DNA from: Welwitschia mirabilis
Taxonomy: Eukaryota; Gnetophyta; Gnetopsida; Welwitschiales
DNA: 64,000 nt
NCBI GenBank assembly: GCA_051453625.1
Contig: JBOZIK010000001.1
Coordinates: forward strand, 203,412,365-203,476,364
Direction: 5' to 3'
A program made the position numbers and the translations under genes. Each line of letters begins with the position of its first letter. The stretch's first letter is position 1. This document shows, piece by piece, positions 1-12,099 of this stretch. The notes beneath the pieces were generated by a model. It did no database searches, was not told the DNA's origin, and worked only from the letters and a program-made list of their open reading frames with translations.

Positions 1-410
1 TCATAATTAATCTATAAAATGCCTAGACTCCTTCTCTATTTCCAATGTCTTTAAAGATTAATCTCAAAGTATACCAACCCCTCTTGATGGTAGACTAGAT
101 TCAAGTCTTAGCACCTGGTCTTAGCTTTTAGGATGCATCTAAATACTCATTATGCATTAACTCATACTCAAAATCTACACATTTAATATCTTGGTTTCTT
201 AAACCATGAACTTTACTATATTTTATACTATTTGCCTCTTTTCTTACCATCTAAACTTCAATCTTGGATTGACCTATTTCTAGTTAATCTAATGCTATCT
301 TTATGCAATGAGCCAAATATTTGTGGGCCTATATTGGGTTTTAGAGTGTTAAAGTTTAAAGATTTTCAACTTTTTAAAGTTTGTAACAGTAGAAATCTTA
401 GACTATTTCA
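1..410 (+). repeat. 3' end of an iMet-primed LTR (chromovirus-like), truncated by the window edge
   Basis: AT-rich sequence without an ORF that leads directly into the primer-binding-site array at 411. In plant LTR elements the TGGTATCAGAGC site lies just inside the 5' LTR, so the sequence to its left is inferred to be LTR (R/U5). The LTR start is outside the window. A 67-codon open frame at 232-435 runs across the LTR/primer-site boundary and is not taken as a gene. Confidence 0.45.
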
Positions 411-593
411 TTTTGGTATTAGAGCGATAAATTAAGTCTTGAAGTTTCAACTTAAATTTTAGACCCTTACATTTTGGTATCAGAGCGATAAAGTAAGTCT
501 GGAAGTTTCAACTTAAATTTTAAAACCTTACATTTTGGTATCAGAGCATCGAGTCTGAAGATTTTCAACTATATAAGTTTGGGTCTTTACATT
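411..593 (+). repeat. Three tandem primer-binding sites on a 61-base repeat
   Basis: The 15-mer TTTTGGTATYAGAGC starts at 411, 472 and 533, exactly 61 bases apart. The core TGGTATCAGAGC is complementary to the 3' end of initiator-methionine tRNA and is the usual primer site of many plant LTR elements. The first copy has one C-to-T change; the other two are perfect. Between them lies a repeated stretch reading GAAGTTTCAACTTAAATTTT. The third unit diverges after its core. The intact cores contrast with the decayed primer sites elsewhere in the window. Confidence 0.85.
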
Positions 594-599
594 ATCTTT

Positions 600-770
600 T
601 AGAAAAAGTACATTTTAAATGGCTCTGTTAAAACTTCCAATCTAAAACTTTGGGTAATTCATAAGTTAATGGATAAAAAGTTAAAGAATCATTGAAATTT
701 CTATTGATTAACCTTGAACATGATAGAAGCACTTGTGTTGGAATTTTTCTTCTGCCATTATCTCGATTTC
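600..770 (+). pseudogene. Integrase C-terminal tail of an Athila-like Ty3-gypsy element
   Basis: A frame reads NGSVKTSN, then a WVIHKLMDKKLKNH stretch, then LNMIEALVLE. It parallels the copy at 45960-46315 (NGSVKIFN, SNGQKLKV, LNMIEELILE). In intact Athila/Tat-type polyproteins this is the region after the integrase core, where the usual motif resembles FKVNGQRLK. Only about 55 codons remain. It is joined directly to the primer-site array of a different element, so the left junction is chimeric. The protein is not functional. Confidence 0.55.
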
Positions 771-3207
771 TCTTTAGCCAATTCTTTTGGTAAAGGTTAT
801 GTTATCACTTGAACATCTTAAACTTGACTAATGTTTTACTTTATGAAGTTATCATGATTAGTAAATATTTTACTTGAACATTTTCAATGATAAGATTAGC
901 TTCACCTAGTCTTCAGACATCCATATGTGTATGAACTTCATTTTGAATGAAGATGTCTTAATTCTTTTATTTTCTTTTAATGGTATGAGCAATTAGTTGT
1001 TTTAGCATGTTCTTTCTTGTTATTTATCTCCTTACTTTACTTTTATCCTTATGAGTATTTGATCATGTGGGATTTATGTATCAAAAGAGAAAGAAAGAAA
1101 GAAAAAAATGTCATATCTTTCATGTTATATCTTAAAACATGACCCTCATGATGTCCTACTGCAAGCGCACTGGGGCAAATATTCCTGAGAGGGGCCTTTG
1201 GTAATGTGATATAGTAGCTGTGGGAACTCTACTAGGGGGTCAGTTAGCCATGCTGTATGGGTCCTTACTCCTCTGATAGTGGTTGCACTCCCCTCATCAT
1301 GGTAAAAATAAAATTGTAGTTAGAGGCTATAAGATTAGTGGTGTCCTTGATGTCATCCGAGGCATTGCTTATTTTCTAGACTCATTTTTATTTATTTGTA
1401 GTACTTTCACATGATGACTTTAATTTTCTGGATTCTAGTACTGTTTTGAGATGATAGCTTGTAAGTTCCTATTTTAATATCTTTTTATATTATTATTCAT
1501 TGTTTGATAACATTAGATATACTTGACATTGTCATAATCATTGTCAATNNNNNNNNNNNNNNNNNNNNNNNNNNNNNNNNNNNNNNNNNNNNNNNNNNNN
1601 NNNNNNNNNNNNNNNNNNNNNNNNNNNNNNNNNNNNNNNNNNNNNNNNNNNNNNNNNNNNNNNNNNNNNNNNNNNNNNNNNNNNNNNNNNNNNNNNNNNN
1701 NNNNNNNNNNNNNNNNNNNNNNNNNNNNNNNNNNNNNNNNNNNNNNNNNNCACTTTACTTTTTTGGATTCTAGTGTTGTTTTGAGATGATAGCTTATAAG
1801 TTTCTATTTTAACAGCTTTTTATCTTATCATTCATTGTTTCATAACATTATACATACTTGACATCATCATAGTCATTATCCATTCAAGTGGAACTTTATG
1901 AATTTTTACAATATGTCATGCATTCTTATCAGGTGATATTATGATTTCTTATAAGGGACTTTGATAAATATTAATTTTGGATAGGTAAGCAAATCTTCTT
2001 CATGCTTTTAGTTGTTCATTTTCATTATGTTTTTTCCTTGGTTTTTTTATTTGAGATTTTGAAAGTCATTATAGTATATTTTTCTACATAATAATTAGAA
2101 CTTGATCATTTGGTAGCTCTCTAGTTGTCATTTTATTTTTACTCATAGGTTTTCTTTATAAGGGCTATTTTTCTTTTCTGCACTATCAATTGATGCATTT
2201 CTTTCACCTTGATTGATGTGATCTTTTTGTTTTATGCTAATGTTTTTCTATGTATTTTTGTGGTTTTACATACATTCACTTGTAGATTATAAACACTCAT
2301 GGATTCTAGGACACATTGGAGAAATATTTTTGAAGCATTAATTTCTTCTATTACATACATTATTATGTCTCATGAGCTTCTTTCACCATGATCATGTATT
2401 TTTTGGACATTTTTTTACTTTTTATCATCTTTCTATTTTTCTGCTACTTTTCCAATAATTGCTTACTGTCAGATCTTTGTGAAAATTTTCTAATTTGTTC
2501 AAATAACTTATTTTGAATGTTGTCATCTCAGTATGTTATCCCCATGACATAGAGGATGATAGTCATACTTTTTTCCTTTGTGCAATCCAGAATATCTTAC
2601 TTTTCTTGTGGATGGCAGGATAGCTTTTCGATCTTTCTTCTGAAATATTAAGCAAAATCTATCATTTTTAAATTTTAAAGAATCATTTTAAGCTTTGATA
2701 ATACATATTTATGATGTGTTATTTGGATATGATTTCATGTTACTTGAATACATTTTATAGAATTCATTTAATAATAGCACTCACTAATTTTCCAGTATCT
2801 ATGTTTCAGATCATTTAAAGAAAAAAAGAATGCCATGATTACTCTTGTACTTTATCCTTGTAGAAAACATTAATGAACTTTTCATGTATTATATTTAAGA
2901 TTATTTCTACTTAGGCTTACACATTAGTTTTAGCATTACTTTCTCTATTTATTCATATACATTATCATTTTTCTGAACTATCACTGTTACATTCTATGAC
3001 TTGTTTATGCGTATGACATTTATTTGATCTATTGTAATGTGTTTAAGTAGGGGGCTTCTAACTACAACAGTAATTGTATCAATGAAATTTTGTCATCTAT
3101 TTTTGCATGATAAATAAAACTCAAATTCCATTTCTTTAGTTGATGATTATCTTAATCAAATTGGCTCGCAATATAGTTGATTGCCTACTTTGTCAAGGAA
3201 TAACAAG
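771..3207 (+). repeat. Non-coding 3' internal region of an Athila-like element
   Basis: No ORF of note over 2.4 kb. It lies between the integrase tail and the polypurine tract and is homologous to 43220-44670 and 46320-47500. A block at about 1141-1420 is the best-conserved part in all three copies and is richer in G+C here than its surroundings (for example GCAAGCGCACTGGGGC), which suggests this copy is the least decayed. The N run at 1549-1750 lies inside; its flanks duplicate each other. Confidence 0.6.
1549..1750. other. Assembly gap, 202 N
   Basis: The flanks are diverged repeats of each other: 1419-1548 and 1752-1885 share the run from GGATTCTAGT through TTTTGAGATGATAGCTT to the ACTTGACAT stretch. 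Confidence 0.95.
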
Positions 3208-3223
3208 ACTAAGTAAGAGGCTA
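3208..3223 (+). other. Polypurine tract of the 3' LTR (type F3)
   Basis: GACTAAGTAAGAGGCTA lies immediately before the LTR start TGTTATGATG. The same element precedes the LTRs at 44688 (CTAAGTGGAGGGCTA) and 57849 (ATTAAGTAAGAGGCTA). In Ty3-gypsy elements such a purine-rich site primes plus-strand synthesis next to the 3' LTR. Confidence 0.65.
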
Positions 3224-5051
3224 TGTTATGATGCTAATTTGTTGGAATCTGATGGTGTATTTGAAGTACTTTTGTAGGACATTTATACAGGTTTGAATGT
3301 AATTCTACCGATTATGGAGATATAATAGCATGATCATGAAAACTCATAATTCTTGGTATAATTGGAGGCATTTCAAGCATGTTTTAATACTTAGCATATT
3401 GAAGGAAGACTAAAGACTAAAAAGACCGATTTACGCTACCTAAAAAGCTTGGAAAATGTGTCGTCCCCTTTGTCGTCCCCTCAACAGTTAGGACAATAGC
3501 CCATTATGACAGCTGCACATGAGTAGCTCATGGGTAACACATGGATAGCACACACACATGTAGTATCAATGGTGTTATCCCCTTAGTCATCTGGATGACA
3601 TATAAGATGACAACTTTGGTAAAATGCATGCACAAACCATGGGACTAATGGCATCACATGGGCACATAACCAAATGGGATAATGTGACATCGTCCCCTTG
3701 GTTATTCCCATGACATGTGGGACAACATTTACTTTTGCATGTTTTCAAATAAATATTGTTGTAAATGGGGTCAAATGACTCATGTGTGCTGCTAGGGTTT
3801 TCTTCACTAATATCTAAGATTATAGTTCATTGTAAAAACTATACATACCCTTTCCTCCTTCACTTCCAAATGATCTTTTGTACTTGATATGCTTGTGATG
3901 GAATCTTAAAGGTAAGAGGTCCATCCAGTGGCTGCAAAAAGGGGTTTCCTTGGTGTTAGGCAATGTTCCTTTCATTGAGGTGCTGTTATTCTATTATAAG
4001 TAGATGTAAAGTTCTTTACATTAATACAAATACTCTTTTCATTCCAATTATGTGAATGTCCCTTATGGTTTAAGTTGTTCATAGGTAAGTGATAGTTTTA
4101 TGATTTATTTAGATCANNNNNNNNNNNNNNNNNNNNNNNNNNNNNNNNNNNNNNNNNNNNNNNNNNNNNNNNNNNNNNNNNNNNNNNNNNNNNNNNNNNN
4201 NNNNNNNNNNNNNNNNNNNNNNNNNNNNNNNNNNNNNNNNNNNNNNNNNNNNNNNNNNNNNNNNNNNNNNNNNNNNNNNNNNNNNNNNNNNNNNNNNNNN
4301 NNNNNNNNNNNNNNNNNNNNNNNNNNNNNNNNNNNNNNNNNNNNNNNNNNNNNNNNNNNNNNNNNNNNNNNNNNNNNNNNNNNNNNNNNNNNNNNNNNNN
4401 NNNNNNNNNNNNNNNNNNNNNNNNNNNNNNNNNNNNNNNNNNNNNNNNNNNNNNNNNNNNNNNNNNNNNNNNNNNNNNNNNNNNNNNNNNNNNNNNNNNN
4501 NNNNNNNNNNNNNNNNNNNNNNNNNNNNNNNNNNNNNNNNNNNNNNNNNNNNNNNNNNNNNNNNNNNNNNNNNNNNNNNNNNNNNNNNNNNNNNNGTTTG
4601 CATTGCATTTTCATTTTATTTCATACTGCATATTGCATATTCTACTTGGTAGATCTCATAGTTTATGTTGATTAAGAATTAGTAGATAATCTTCTTAACT
4701 GACTTAAAGTATAGGAACGATAGCCTTTATGACAGAAAGACTAGAAGCTAGTCCTTGTGATAGAAGGATTAGGAACCAAGTGAATCCATTTTATTTTAAC
4801 TTTCATGCACTTGCATTTCATCTCCATTCACTGGCATTGCATTTACTTTATTATTTAATTTCAGTCGGTAAAAGATAAAAGAGTAAAAATTGCCTTTGGA
4901 AATCAATTCTCTAACTTTGAGCCTAGTGCCTTCACTAGGATTATAACATTTGGGTGAACTCCCATCTATACTAGTGTGTGTTTTCTGTAACAAGAAGAAA
5001 TCTAGTTTTTTTTAATTTTTTTATTCATGCTTATGGAAATCTTATGCACTA
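3224..5051 (+). repeat. LTR type F3 of an Athila-like element
   Basis: Starts TGTTATGATG right after the polypurine tract. The end, near 5051, is inferred from a primer-site-like sequence that follows. The LTR holds three copies of the nested inverted-repeat motif (3459-3500, 3574-3613, 3683-3727) and a TAGGGTTTT telobox-like site near 3790. Around 3890-3990 it shares a GGTAAGAGGTCCATCCAG-type segment and a CCTTGGTGTTAGGC segment with the F1 and F2 LTRs, so the three are related subfamilies. The 479-base gap hides part of it. The small open frame at 4796-4993 (minus) is not supported as a gene. Confidence 0.6.
4117..4595. other. Assembly gap, 479 N
   Basis: Lies inside LTR F3. No duplicated flanks were seen. 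Confidence 0.95.
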
Positions 5052-5054
5052 AAA

Positions 5055-5072
5055 ATATTATGGTACAAGTAT
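5055..5072 (+). other. Possible decayed primer-binding site after LTR F3
   Basis: AATATTATGGTACAAG resembles the decayed primer site at 29687 (TTAGTATTATGGTCAGGAA). If real, this LTR has a polypurine tract on its left and a primer site on its right. Confidence 0.3.
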
Positions 5073-6439
5073 ATATACATATATATTGCTTACCTTGAAT
5101 CTAATACAAATAAGGATTGGAAACCACCTTTGAAAATCTATGGATTATGCACAAAGAGTAATTTAGAAGTGATATTTGATGAAAGCAATAACAAATACAA
5201 ATTTCTAGTATCACTTCTTACAACTGTTCTAAATGCCAAATTCCATTTGAAAGCCAAATTTCAAGATGAAATCCAAGATAAATATCTCCCTAAATCTTTA
5301 CAAAAAGAATTGTAAAAATTCCTTAGAACAAGATTCATTTGTGATGCATTTCAAAATCTTTGAGATATAAGGTAAAACTTCCCATTATGGAAAATTGACT
5401 AAGTGTAAGAATAACTAATATTATTTTGAAGGATCAAATATCTAAAGAGAAGATACTGAGCAAGTAAGTTCTTTATTCATATAGATGATTTTTTTGGGAT
5501 TCAAATTTAGAGTTTTCTTAAAACAATTATAAATGTAAATGCCATTTATTTTTGGATTTTTTTAATTACTAACTTCTCAAAGATAAATATTTAAGAATAA
5601 GGACAAGTATCTAGTTCAAAGGCTTGCACTTTATGGCTACATTATTAAATTATATTTTAGGTTACCTAAAATTAAATAAGGGACCCATAATTTTGGAACT
5701 TTTATTTTGTTCTAGGTATAATATGATTTACATCTTTTAATAATGATATGAAATACTTTTCTTGATATTAATCTTTATATATAAGTTGTTGAACTAGTTC
5801 CATAATAATGATAAGTCCATGTTGCTAGGGATGATTCTATTATAGAAGATAATCAAGAACCATCATTTCCTTTTATGTGGTGAACTCATGTTAAGTTATC
5901 TTATGTGATGAACTTTATTAAGTTATATATGTAGTTTTATATGGTAAACCATTTGAGTTTTATGTGTGATGATCTACTTGAGTTTTTTATTGTAAACTTT
6001 AAATAGCTTCTTATGAATAAATTTCTATGTTAGTCACTATGTTAAAGGCATGTTCTAACACTTTGAATTTGTGATGCAAACTAATTTGTAAATTTGTTAT
6101 CAAGGGGAAGATCTATTAGATATTTTTTTTGTTATTGTGAATAACCCCTATCTTACAACTCCCTCATTTTCATTTTAAGTGGTTTTTAGAATCACTCTTA
6201 TATTTTTCTCTTCCATTTTTCTTATCTTTCTATATTTTATCATAACATGAACATATTTAAACCCTTCAATGCTAACCAAATTAATGAGCTATTTTGATTA
6301 TTTATCTATCATTCTCCTTAGGAGTTTTTACTAGGTTTTATGCCTAAACTATGCTTAATATATCTTTAGATGCAATAGAAATTTAAAACATGTTTGTGTA
6401 TCTCTAGTCCATTAGCATTGTCTTCTTGTCTAAAATTAG
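5073..6439 (+). other. Unassigned internal sequence with a 61-codon open frame
   Basis: The only notable frame is 5130-5315 (starts MKIYGLCTKSNLEVIF, ends QKEL), lysine-rich and without a motif I recognise. It may extend upstream through a WKPPLKIYG reading and downstream past one stop. Its place after a primer-site-like sequence would fit a 5' untranslated or gag-like region, but nothing confirms this. The rest (5320-6440) is AT-rich with no ORF or motif seen. Confidence 0.25.
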
Positions 6440-7400
6440 TTGGTAAGTTTTTTGGACCTCTTCCATAAATAAGATATATAATTCCATTACATTCTTCAGT
6501 CACACTCTAGAGGACTTTGTGGTAATCCTCCACTAGAAAAACCATAATTTTCCAATAATTTATTAGACATAAGTATAAGCCAAAATTAACTTGATTATAC
6601 ATCAATTAATAGTAGAAAAATAGAAAGCAAGTAAGAATGTATTTTTTTCAAGTTTTAAAAATATCCAAATTTCTTAGTAATTACAATAGCTTTCCTATTT
6701 ATAACACATGAATTCTAGCTATTAATAACAATCATGATGAGTCAGTTAACTATTCCGGGTCTTAAAATGGTTTGGTTAGTATTATAAAAGAACTTTTAAT
6801 AATTTTTAGTAATCTTCAATAGTTATCTTTTTGTCATTAATAGTCGACTCCTTTAAGAATATAGTCAAACTCTCTTCTTATATTTCTAGAAAATGCTTTA
6901 GGTATTTAACCTCAAGATGGAGTCAGCCAACCTCATGGGTGATTAACCTCTAAATGTAACTAGTTGATTACTTTTTATTTCTAAATATGCCAGTATGTTA
7001 TTAACCCCTTGGGCATCTAGCTANNNNNNNNNNNNNNNNNNNNNNNNNNNNNNNNNNNNNNNNNNNNNNNNNNNNNNNNNNNNNNNNNNNNNNNNNNNNN
7101 NNNNNNNNNNNNNNNNNNNNNNNACCTTGGGCATCTAGCTAATTACTTAATTAAGCTTCCAATTTTGTCGATATTTAGTTGATTCCCTAAAGATGCTAAT
7201 CAACTACTTGAAAATATTATGCTTTTAAGTACTTAAGGCCCATTTTATACCTTATACCTTGATTAATTTATATGCCTTTAGAATTATCCTTTTGTGATCA
7301 ATTCAACCTTATTATTTTCAATCCTAAATAATGTTATTATATTAGATAACTTGGTATGAGATTTTGCTTATTATTAAGTGAAAACAAGAATGTGCAATGA
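6440..7400 (-). repeat. Left (3') LTR of copia element 1
   Basis: Matches 18520-19370 by eye in order and wording: a CCTCCACTAG segment, CCTATTTATAACA, AAAATGCTTTAGGT, CTCATGGGTGATT, CTAAGTACTTAAGG and CCTTGGGTAT/CCTTGGGCAT. It carries degenerate GTCGAC/GTTGATC-type motifs. The outer boundary near 6440 is uncertain. The N run at 7024-7123 interrupts it. Confidence 0.6.
7024..7123. other. Assembly gap, 100 N
   Basis: The 17-mer CCTTGGGCATCTAGCTA ends the left flank (7007-7023) and begins the right flank (7125-7141), so the gap may separate overlapping contig ends. Confidence 0.95.
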
Positions 7401-9599
7401 TCTTCTTCCTTATTAATAATGAAAACATAATCAAAATTATAAATCCCCTTAAAACTATGATTCCCCTAAATAAGTGCCCCAGTAACTTATCAATATGAAA
7501 TGTATCATGTTTTAAGCATTAACATAGTAAATGAAGCACAAAACTATAAAACTTAAGATGAAGATAAAGCATTTATAAATAATTAAGAATGTAAGATTAT
7601 CTATGTTATTTATTAATATTACCCAAGTTTTTATCTATAATATGTTATGCTATGATAATAAAACACATGCCTAGATAGCAATATTAAGATAATTTTAAAA
7701 AAATAATTATCAACAATAAGATCATTACATGTTTACTATCCAACATAAATATACTAAGAACTATAAATGCCTAATAGTCTAAATATCTCTTTTCCTGTGT
7801 TAGTTGAAAACAGATGATGAAAACATGAAATTAAATAAAAAGAAAATGAACTTTACATCTAATCAGAATCATTATGTGATCCTTTTTGGAATAAGAATCT
7901 TTAACTACTACCTTGATGATAGAACTATGTTAGAGAGGCATGAATCAAAATAGTAGATAATGATGAGATAGGCATTTTAGAATGGTATTACTAGAGAAGT
8001 GGATGAAATTCTAGAACTGAGGTAGTAGGAAAAGTGTTGATATGATGCACTAAAGTAATGATGAGATGAAGAGGCCTTCTAAGATTAAGATGGATGAGGT
8101 TGATCCCATGGAGCTTAGCTATCTAAAGAGGATGTGCTAGCTCATCTTGATCATTCTTATTTTCCTCTTATAACTTTCCTCCTCTTCCTCTTATACACTT
8201 TCCTTCTCCTCCTCCTCCTTTTCTTCTTCTTTAGTTTCTTCCTTTTTTAGAGCATAATATTCTTATTCTTCTTCTTACTATTTATTCTTTATTTACTTCT
8301 CTTTTTTAATATCTAAAACTAGATACTCTAGAGTGGAAGTAAACTTTGATATTTTTTAGTAAGAGTGTTTTATAGAGAGTGGTATATACTTACCTATGCT
8401 TTATCTATAATCTTTTATTTCCTTAAATAACTACAAGGGATGTTGCTAAGTTTGATCTTACTCATATATTTTAGTATTTAGTAAATGAAACAAGTTAATG
8501 ATAGGATCTATGATTTCCTAAGATTTAAGGATTCTTAGAATAAAAGATTATAATATACTATGAAAAGAATAAAATATAAAAGATAAAATCTCATTATGGC
8601 AAGTTTCATAAAAATGAAAATGGAAAAGTATCAAAAAATTATGATAGAAATTAGCCAAGATAAGCTTTCCATATTGAATTTAATAGAGAAAAGAACTAGG
8701 ATAACCTAATTATATGCTTATTATAACAAAAAGCACAAACTAATATTAATTTAAATTATAAGATTTCTAGGTAAAATCTCACTTACTTTCTATAAATTCA
8801 TAGAATGACGCAAAATTCATGTAAATCTAGCTTTAACTAAGATTACATTAGCTAAATACATAGAAACATGCATGAATATGATCATATATGGCTAAGAGAA
8901 TAAGAAAATGATTTAAAAAAATTAAAAAATATAGCTAATATTAATTTCAAACTTAATAGAATTTGAGGAAGTAATGAAAATAAGATAAAATGAGAAAGAA
9001 TTAGGTTGATATTACTAGAAATTCAGCCTCATATACTTAAAGATATTTGATGAGATCTAAGAAAGAAAAAGGAACACTTAGAAAACTTTATAGAATAATA
9101 AATAAAATGATTAAATTTCCCCTTTATATTTTTTTAAGAGATACATAGTGATTGGTCACTTCTTAAGATTAGTTGGTTGATCATCATAAGATTTTTTCCA
9201 TTTTAGATTAAGTGAAGGGGTTAGATACCTAAGTAATTAATAAAATATAAAAGAAGAGCGGTTGACTTGAAGAAGGCAAGGAAAGATCACTTAATAAACT
9301 ATGAAAATTCAAGAGGAGGATAGTCAACTAAAAAGAGATAAGAAGGTAATCACTTAAAGAATATAGTTAAGAAATTTATGATTTAATTATTAAAGAGTTA
9401 ACTTAATAACTAAGGAGGTTAATCCTAAATTAAAAAAGTGTATAAATTACACATCAATATTCAAAAGATAATTACCAATGTTATGATAGAAAGATTAAAT
9501 AAATAAAAATATTCATGTTTAAGGATAGGGCCTAAGATTCAATTCCTTATAAAAGGAAAGAAAATAATTTTGGAAAAAATGTTTGGTTAGAATATTAGC
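7401..9599 (-). other. Copia element 1, region between RNase H and the 3' LTR
   Basis: No long ORF remains. On the minus strand 8140-8290 reads a glutamate/lysine-rich run (for example KEETKEEEKEEEEKES), broken by stops. It resembles the acidic C terminus of the env-like ORF in copia element 2 (49857-51332). This element may therefore have carried the same third ORF, as SIRE-type copia elements do. This is inference from composition and position only. Confidence 0.35.
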
Positions 9600-11180
9600 T
9601 ACTTTTTAATTAGTCAGCCCATACTTAGGTCTTATATATTTTAACTTAACATGATCTCTAATTAAGTGATGTCTAATATTAAAATGTTTGATTTAATAAT
9701 GAAGAAGAGGTCTCTTAAAGATGTTAATGACATAAGAATTATTACAATAGATTGGTATATTTGCTTTATGGATGTTAAGGTCTTTTAGTGCATCATAAAT
9801 ACAAATAACTTAGGCTATAAAACTACTAGCAGTAACATATTCCACTTTATCTATGGATAAATCTATAGATATTTGCTTTTTACTAGCCTGACTAACTAGA
9901 TAAGAACATAGAAAATAGTAGTATTTACTAGTGTTCTTTCTATCATGTGGTCCTATCCTAATTAGTATTATAGAAAGTATATAAATTTAATGACAACTCT
10001 TTAGAAAACTAAATTCCATTATTAAAAGTTTCTTTCACATACCAAATAATTCATTTTATAGCTTTAAGATGGGATTACTTTAGTCTATATTGATACCTAT
10101 TACATAGTCGTATAAAAAAATTGATATCATATTGGATAGTCATTGGATAAAGTAATATTTTAATCATGATTTTATTGAGCTTTATGTTAACATCCTTATC
10201 ATCTTCATCTGTGTCAATATTATCATTTGTTCCATAGTTATAGAGACTGATTTTTAATTTTTCAATCTAAAATTTTGCACTAATTTACTTTTAAATATTC
10301 ATTTGCATAACATACGCTATCTTTTTCTACTAATCTATAATCCGAGAAATAGTTTAAGCTTACCAAAATGGTTCATTTAAAAAGTATTATTTATAAGATT
10401 TATAAAATCATATAACATTGAATCCATGATTGAGTAAAAAATGATATCATACATATATACTTAAACTAATAAAAAAATAAAATTATCCTTCTTAATGAAT
10501 AACATTTTATTACCTTTAGCTCTAACAAATGTATGATCTAGAAGAAAGAGGTTAGTTTCTTATTCCATAATCTTGGTACAGTTCATATAGTTCCTTTTTA
10601 ACCTATAGACATGGTTAGGATATCCTAATTCTTTATAACTATAGAGTTATTTTACATAAATTACTTCATTTATTATATCTTTTAAGAAATCACTTTTACA
10701 TTTATTTGATAAGTTTTAAAATTAAATTAATAAGATAAGAAAAGAAAAATACACATATATTCTAAAGTTTTAATAAATGAAAAATGTTTTTAAAAGTGTA
10801 TCCCTTCCATTTAGATGTAATCATGTGTCACTAATCTAGCTTTGTTCCTTACAGCTTGAAAACTTTCATTTAATTTATTCTTGAAAACTAGTTTTGTTCT
10901 TATTATATTATGATTATCAAGTTTTAGAATAAGTTTCTAAACATTACTATTTTTGAACTCATTGAGCTCTTCTTACATATAGATGTCGCCTAACATTCAT
11001 CATTTATAGCTTTTTTAAATGTCTTAAATTCCATGGTAGAGATAAATTACACATTAGCACAAATGAAACTTTTTATTTTTACCTTATTAAAAAAATTTTC
11101 AATCATAAAATCTATAGATAAGTCTTTGGGTATAGTTATCTCTTATGTGTCTTTCTTAATCAGAGGTTGTTAATGATATC
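9600..11180 (-). pseudogene. Copia reverse transcriptase and RNase H
   Basis: Minus-strand reading shows RT motifs in order: TKLVFKNKLNE then VRNKARLVTHDY (the usual start of copia RT), NFKTYQIN, PNHVYRLKR, LFIKKDNF, and at 10441-10461 VYMYDIIF, which replaces the catalytic YVDD. RNase H follows: SHLKAIK, DRKNTSKYYYFL (usual DRKSTSG), SKKQISIDLSIDKVEYV (usual SKKQ..ALSTAEAEY), CNNSYVIN, IKHFNIRHHLIRDHV (usual TKHIDIRHHFIRDHV), and TKHFFPK near the end. Upstream KDLSIDF fits the PKDLIIG linker. Many stops and frame changes; a dead copy. Integrase is separated from it by the tandem array. Confidence 0.85.
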
Positions 11181-11880
11181 TTCGAAAAAGGTGAAGGGAC
11201 AGAAGATGAGGAAGTAAAGGTTTAGCCATTAGATTTAGTCTTGTCTAAAATCAGGTCTATTCCTTTATCCTCATTATATTATTATAATTACCTTTATCCA
11301 TTATAACATAAATGCATTCTTTAGCTCTACCTAAGTTTTTATTAAATACTTTATAACTGATGAAACTTAACTGTTTCATAAAATAAGGTATTAATAGTTA
11401 TTATCTTGTATTAATTTTAGAACTTAATACTAAATTTAGAGTTTTTTTTTTAACTTTTTAGATGAAAAAAACTTCAAACATTTAATGAGCTCAAAATAAT
11501 GCATTATTATTTAATTTAAGACTCTTCACAATGATTATGATTAGAAGATCTAAATGGAGGATGAAAATGAGGATCATAGAAGGCTACTTCAATATAGCAG
11601 CTCTATAGATTATTTGTAGTATTTTTTCCATTATAATATACCATTCATTTGCTAATGTGATAACTCTATCTGATTTTTACATGGGATGCATAACATTGGA
11701 TGATATCAAAGCATTTTAGAACATTATTACCTTGAAAATTTGCATTCCAAAAGCTATAATTTGTACATTTCTAGCTATTTTTTAGTCAAATTTGATGTGT
11801 TTATGTAATATTAGTCATAAGAGATAAAATTGAGTTAATTCTCATTTTTAAAGTTAAGATAATTAGCTTTTCAAACTACC
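11181..11880. other. Linker between RT and the tandem array, no gene seen
   Basis: AT-rich, no ORF. The minus strand contains remnants of the variable integrase-RT linker near 11180; nothing else is recognisable. Confidence 0.4.
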
Positions 11881-11931
11881 TATGATGCTGCAACACCATT
11901 TTTATGAGTAAAGTGGTGCTGCAGCATCATA
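11881..11931. repeat. Compact inverted repeat (18-base arms, 15-base loop)
   Basis: TATGATGCTGCAACACCA (11881-11898) pairs with TGGTGCTGCAGCATCATA (11914-11931) at 17 of 18 positions. It is GC-richer than its surroundings. A related GCACCGCAACACTAT stretch follows the gap at 12097. It could be the ends of a tiny MITE-like insertion or a structural hairpin bordering the tandem array. Confidence 0.75.
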
Positions 11932-11982
11932 CAACAATTTTGCCAAATGTAAAATGAATCACATGTGGAAATGAAATGGTTT

Positions 11983-12082
11983 NNNNNNNNNNNNNNNNNN
12001 NNNNNNNNNNNNNNNNNNNNNNNNNNNNNNNNNNNNNNNNNNNNNNNNNNNNNNNNNNNNNNNNNNNNNNNNNNNNNNNNNN
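11983..12082. other. Assembly gap, 100 N
   Basis: Lies between the inverted repeat and the first unit of the tandem array. Confidence 0.95.
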
Positions 12083-12099
12083 ATTACATAAATTTGCAC

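Noticed and set aside
1504-1789. Open frames across N runs (also 4100-4675, 36544-36765, 46096-46317, 50756-51166, 61910-62113)
   Set aside because: They are open only because undetermined bases contain no stops; the real sequence is unknown.
5130-5315. 61-codon frame as a genuine small gene
   Set aside because: No motif, no second copy in the window, and it lies next to a primer-site-like sequence; kept only as part of unassigned internal sequence.
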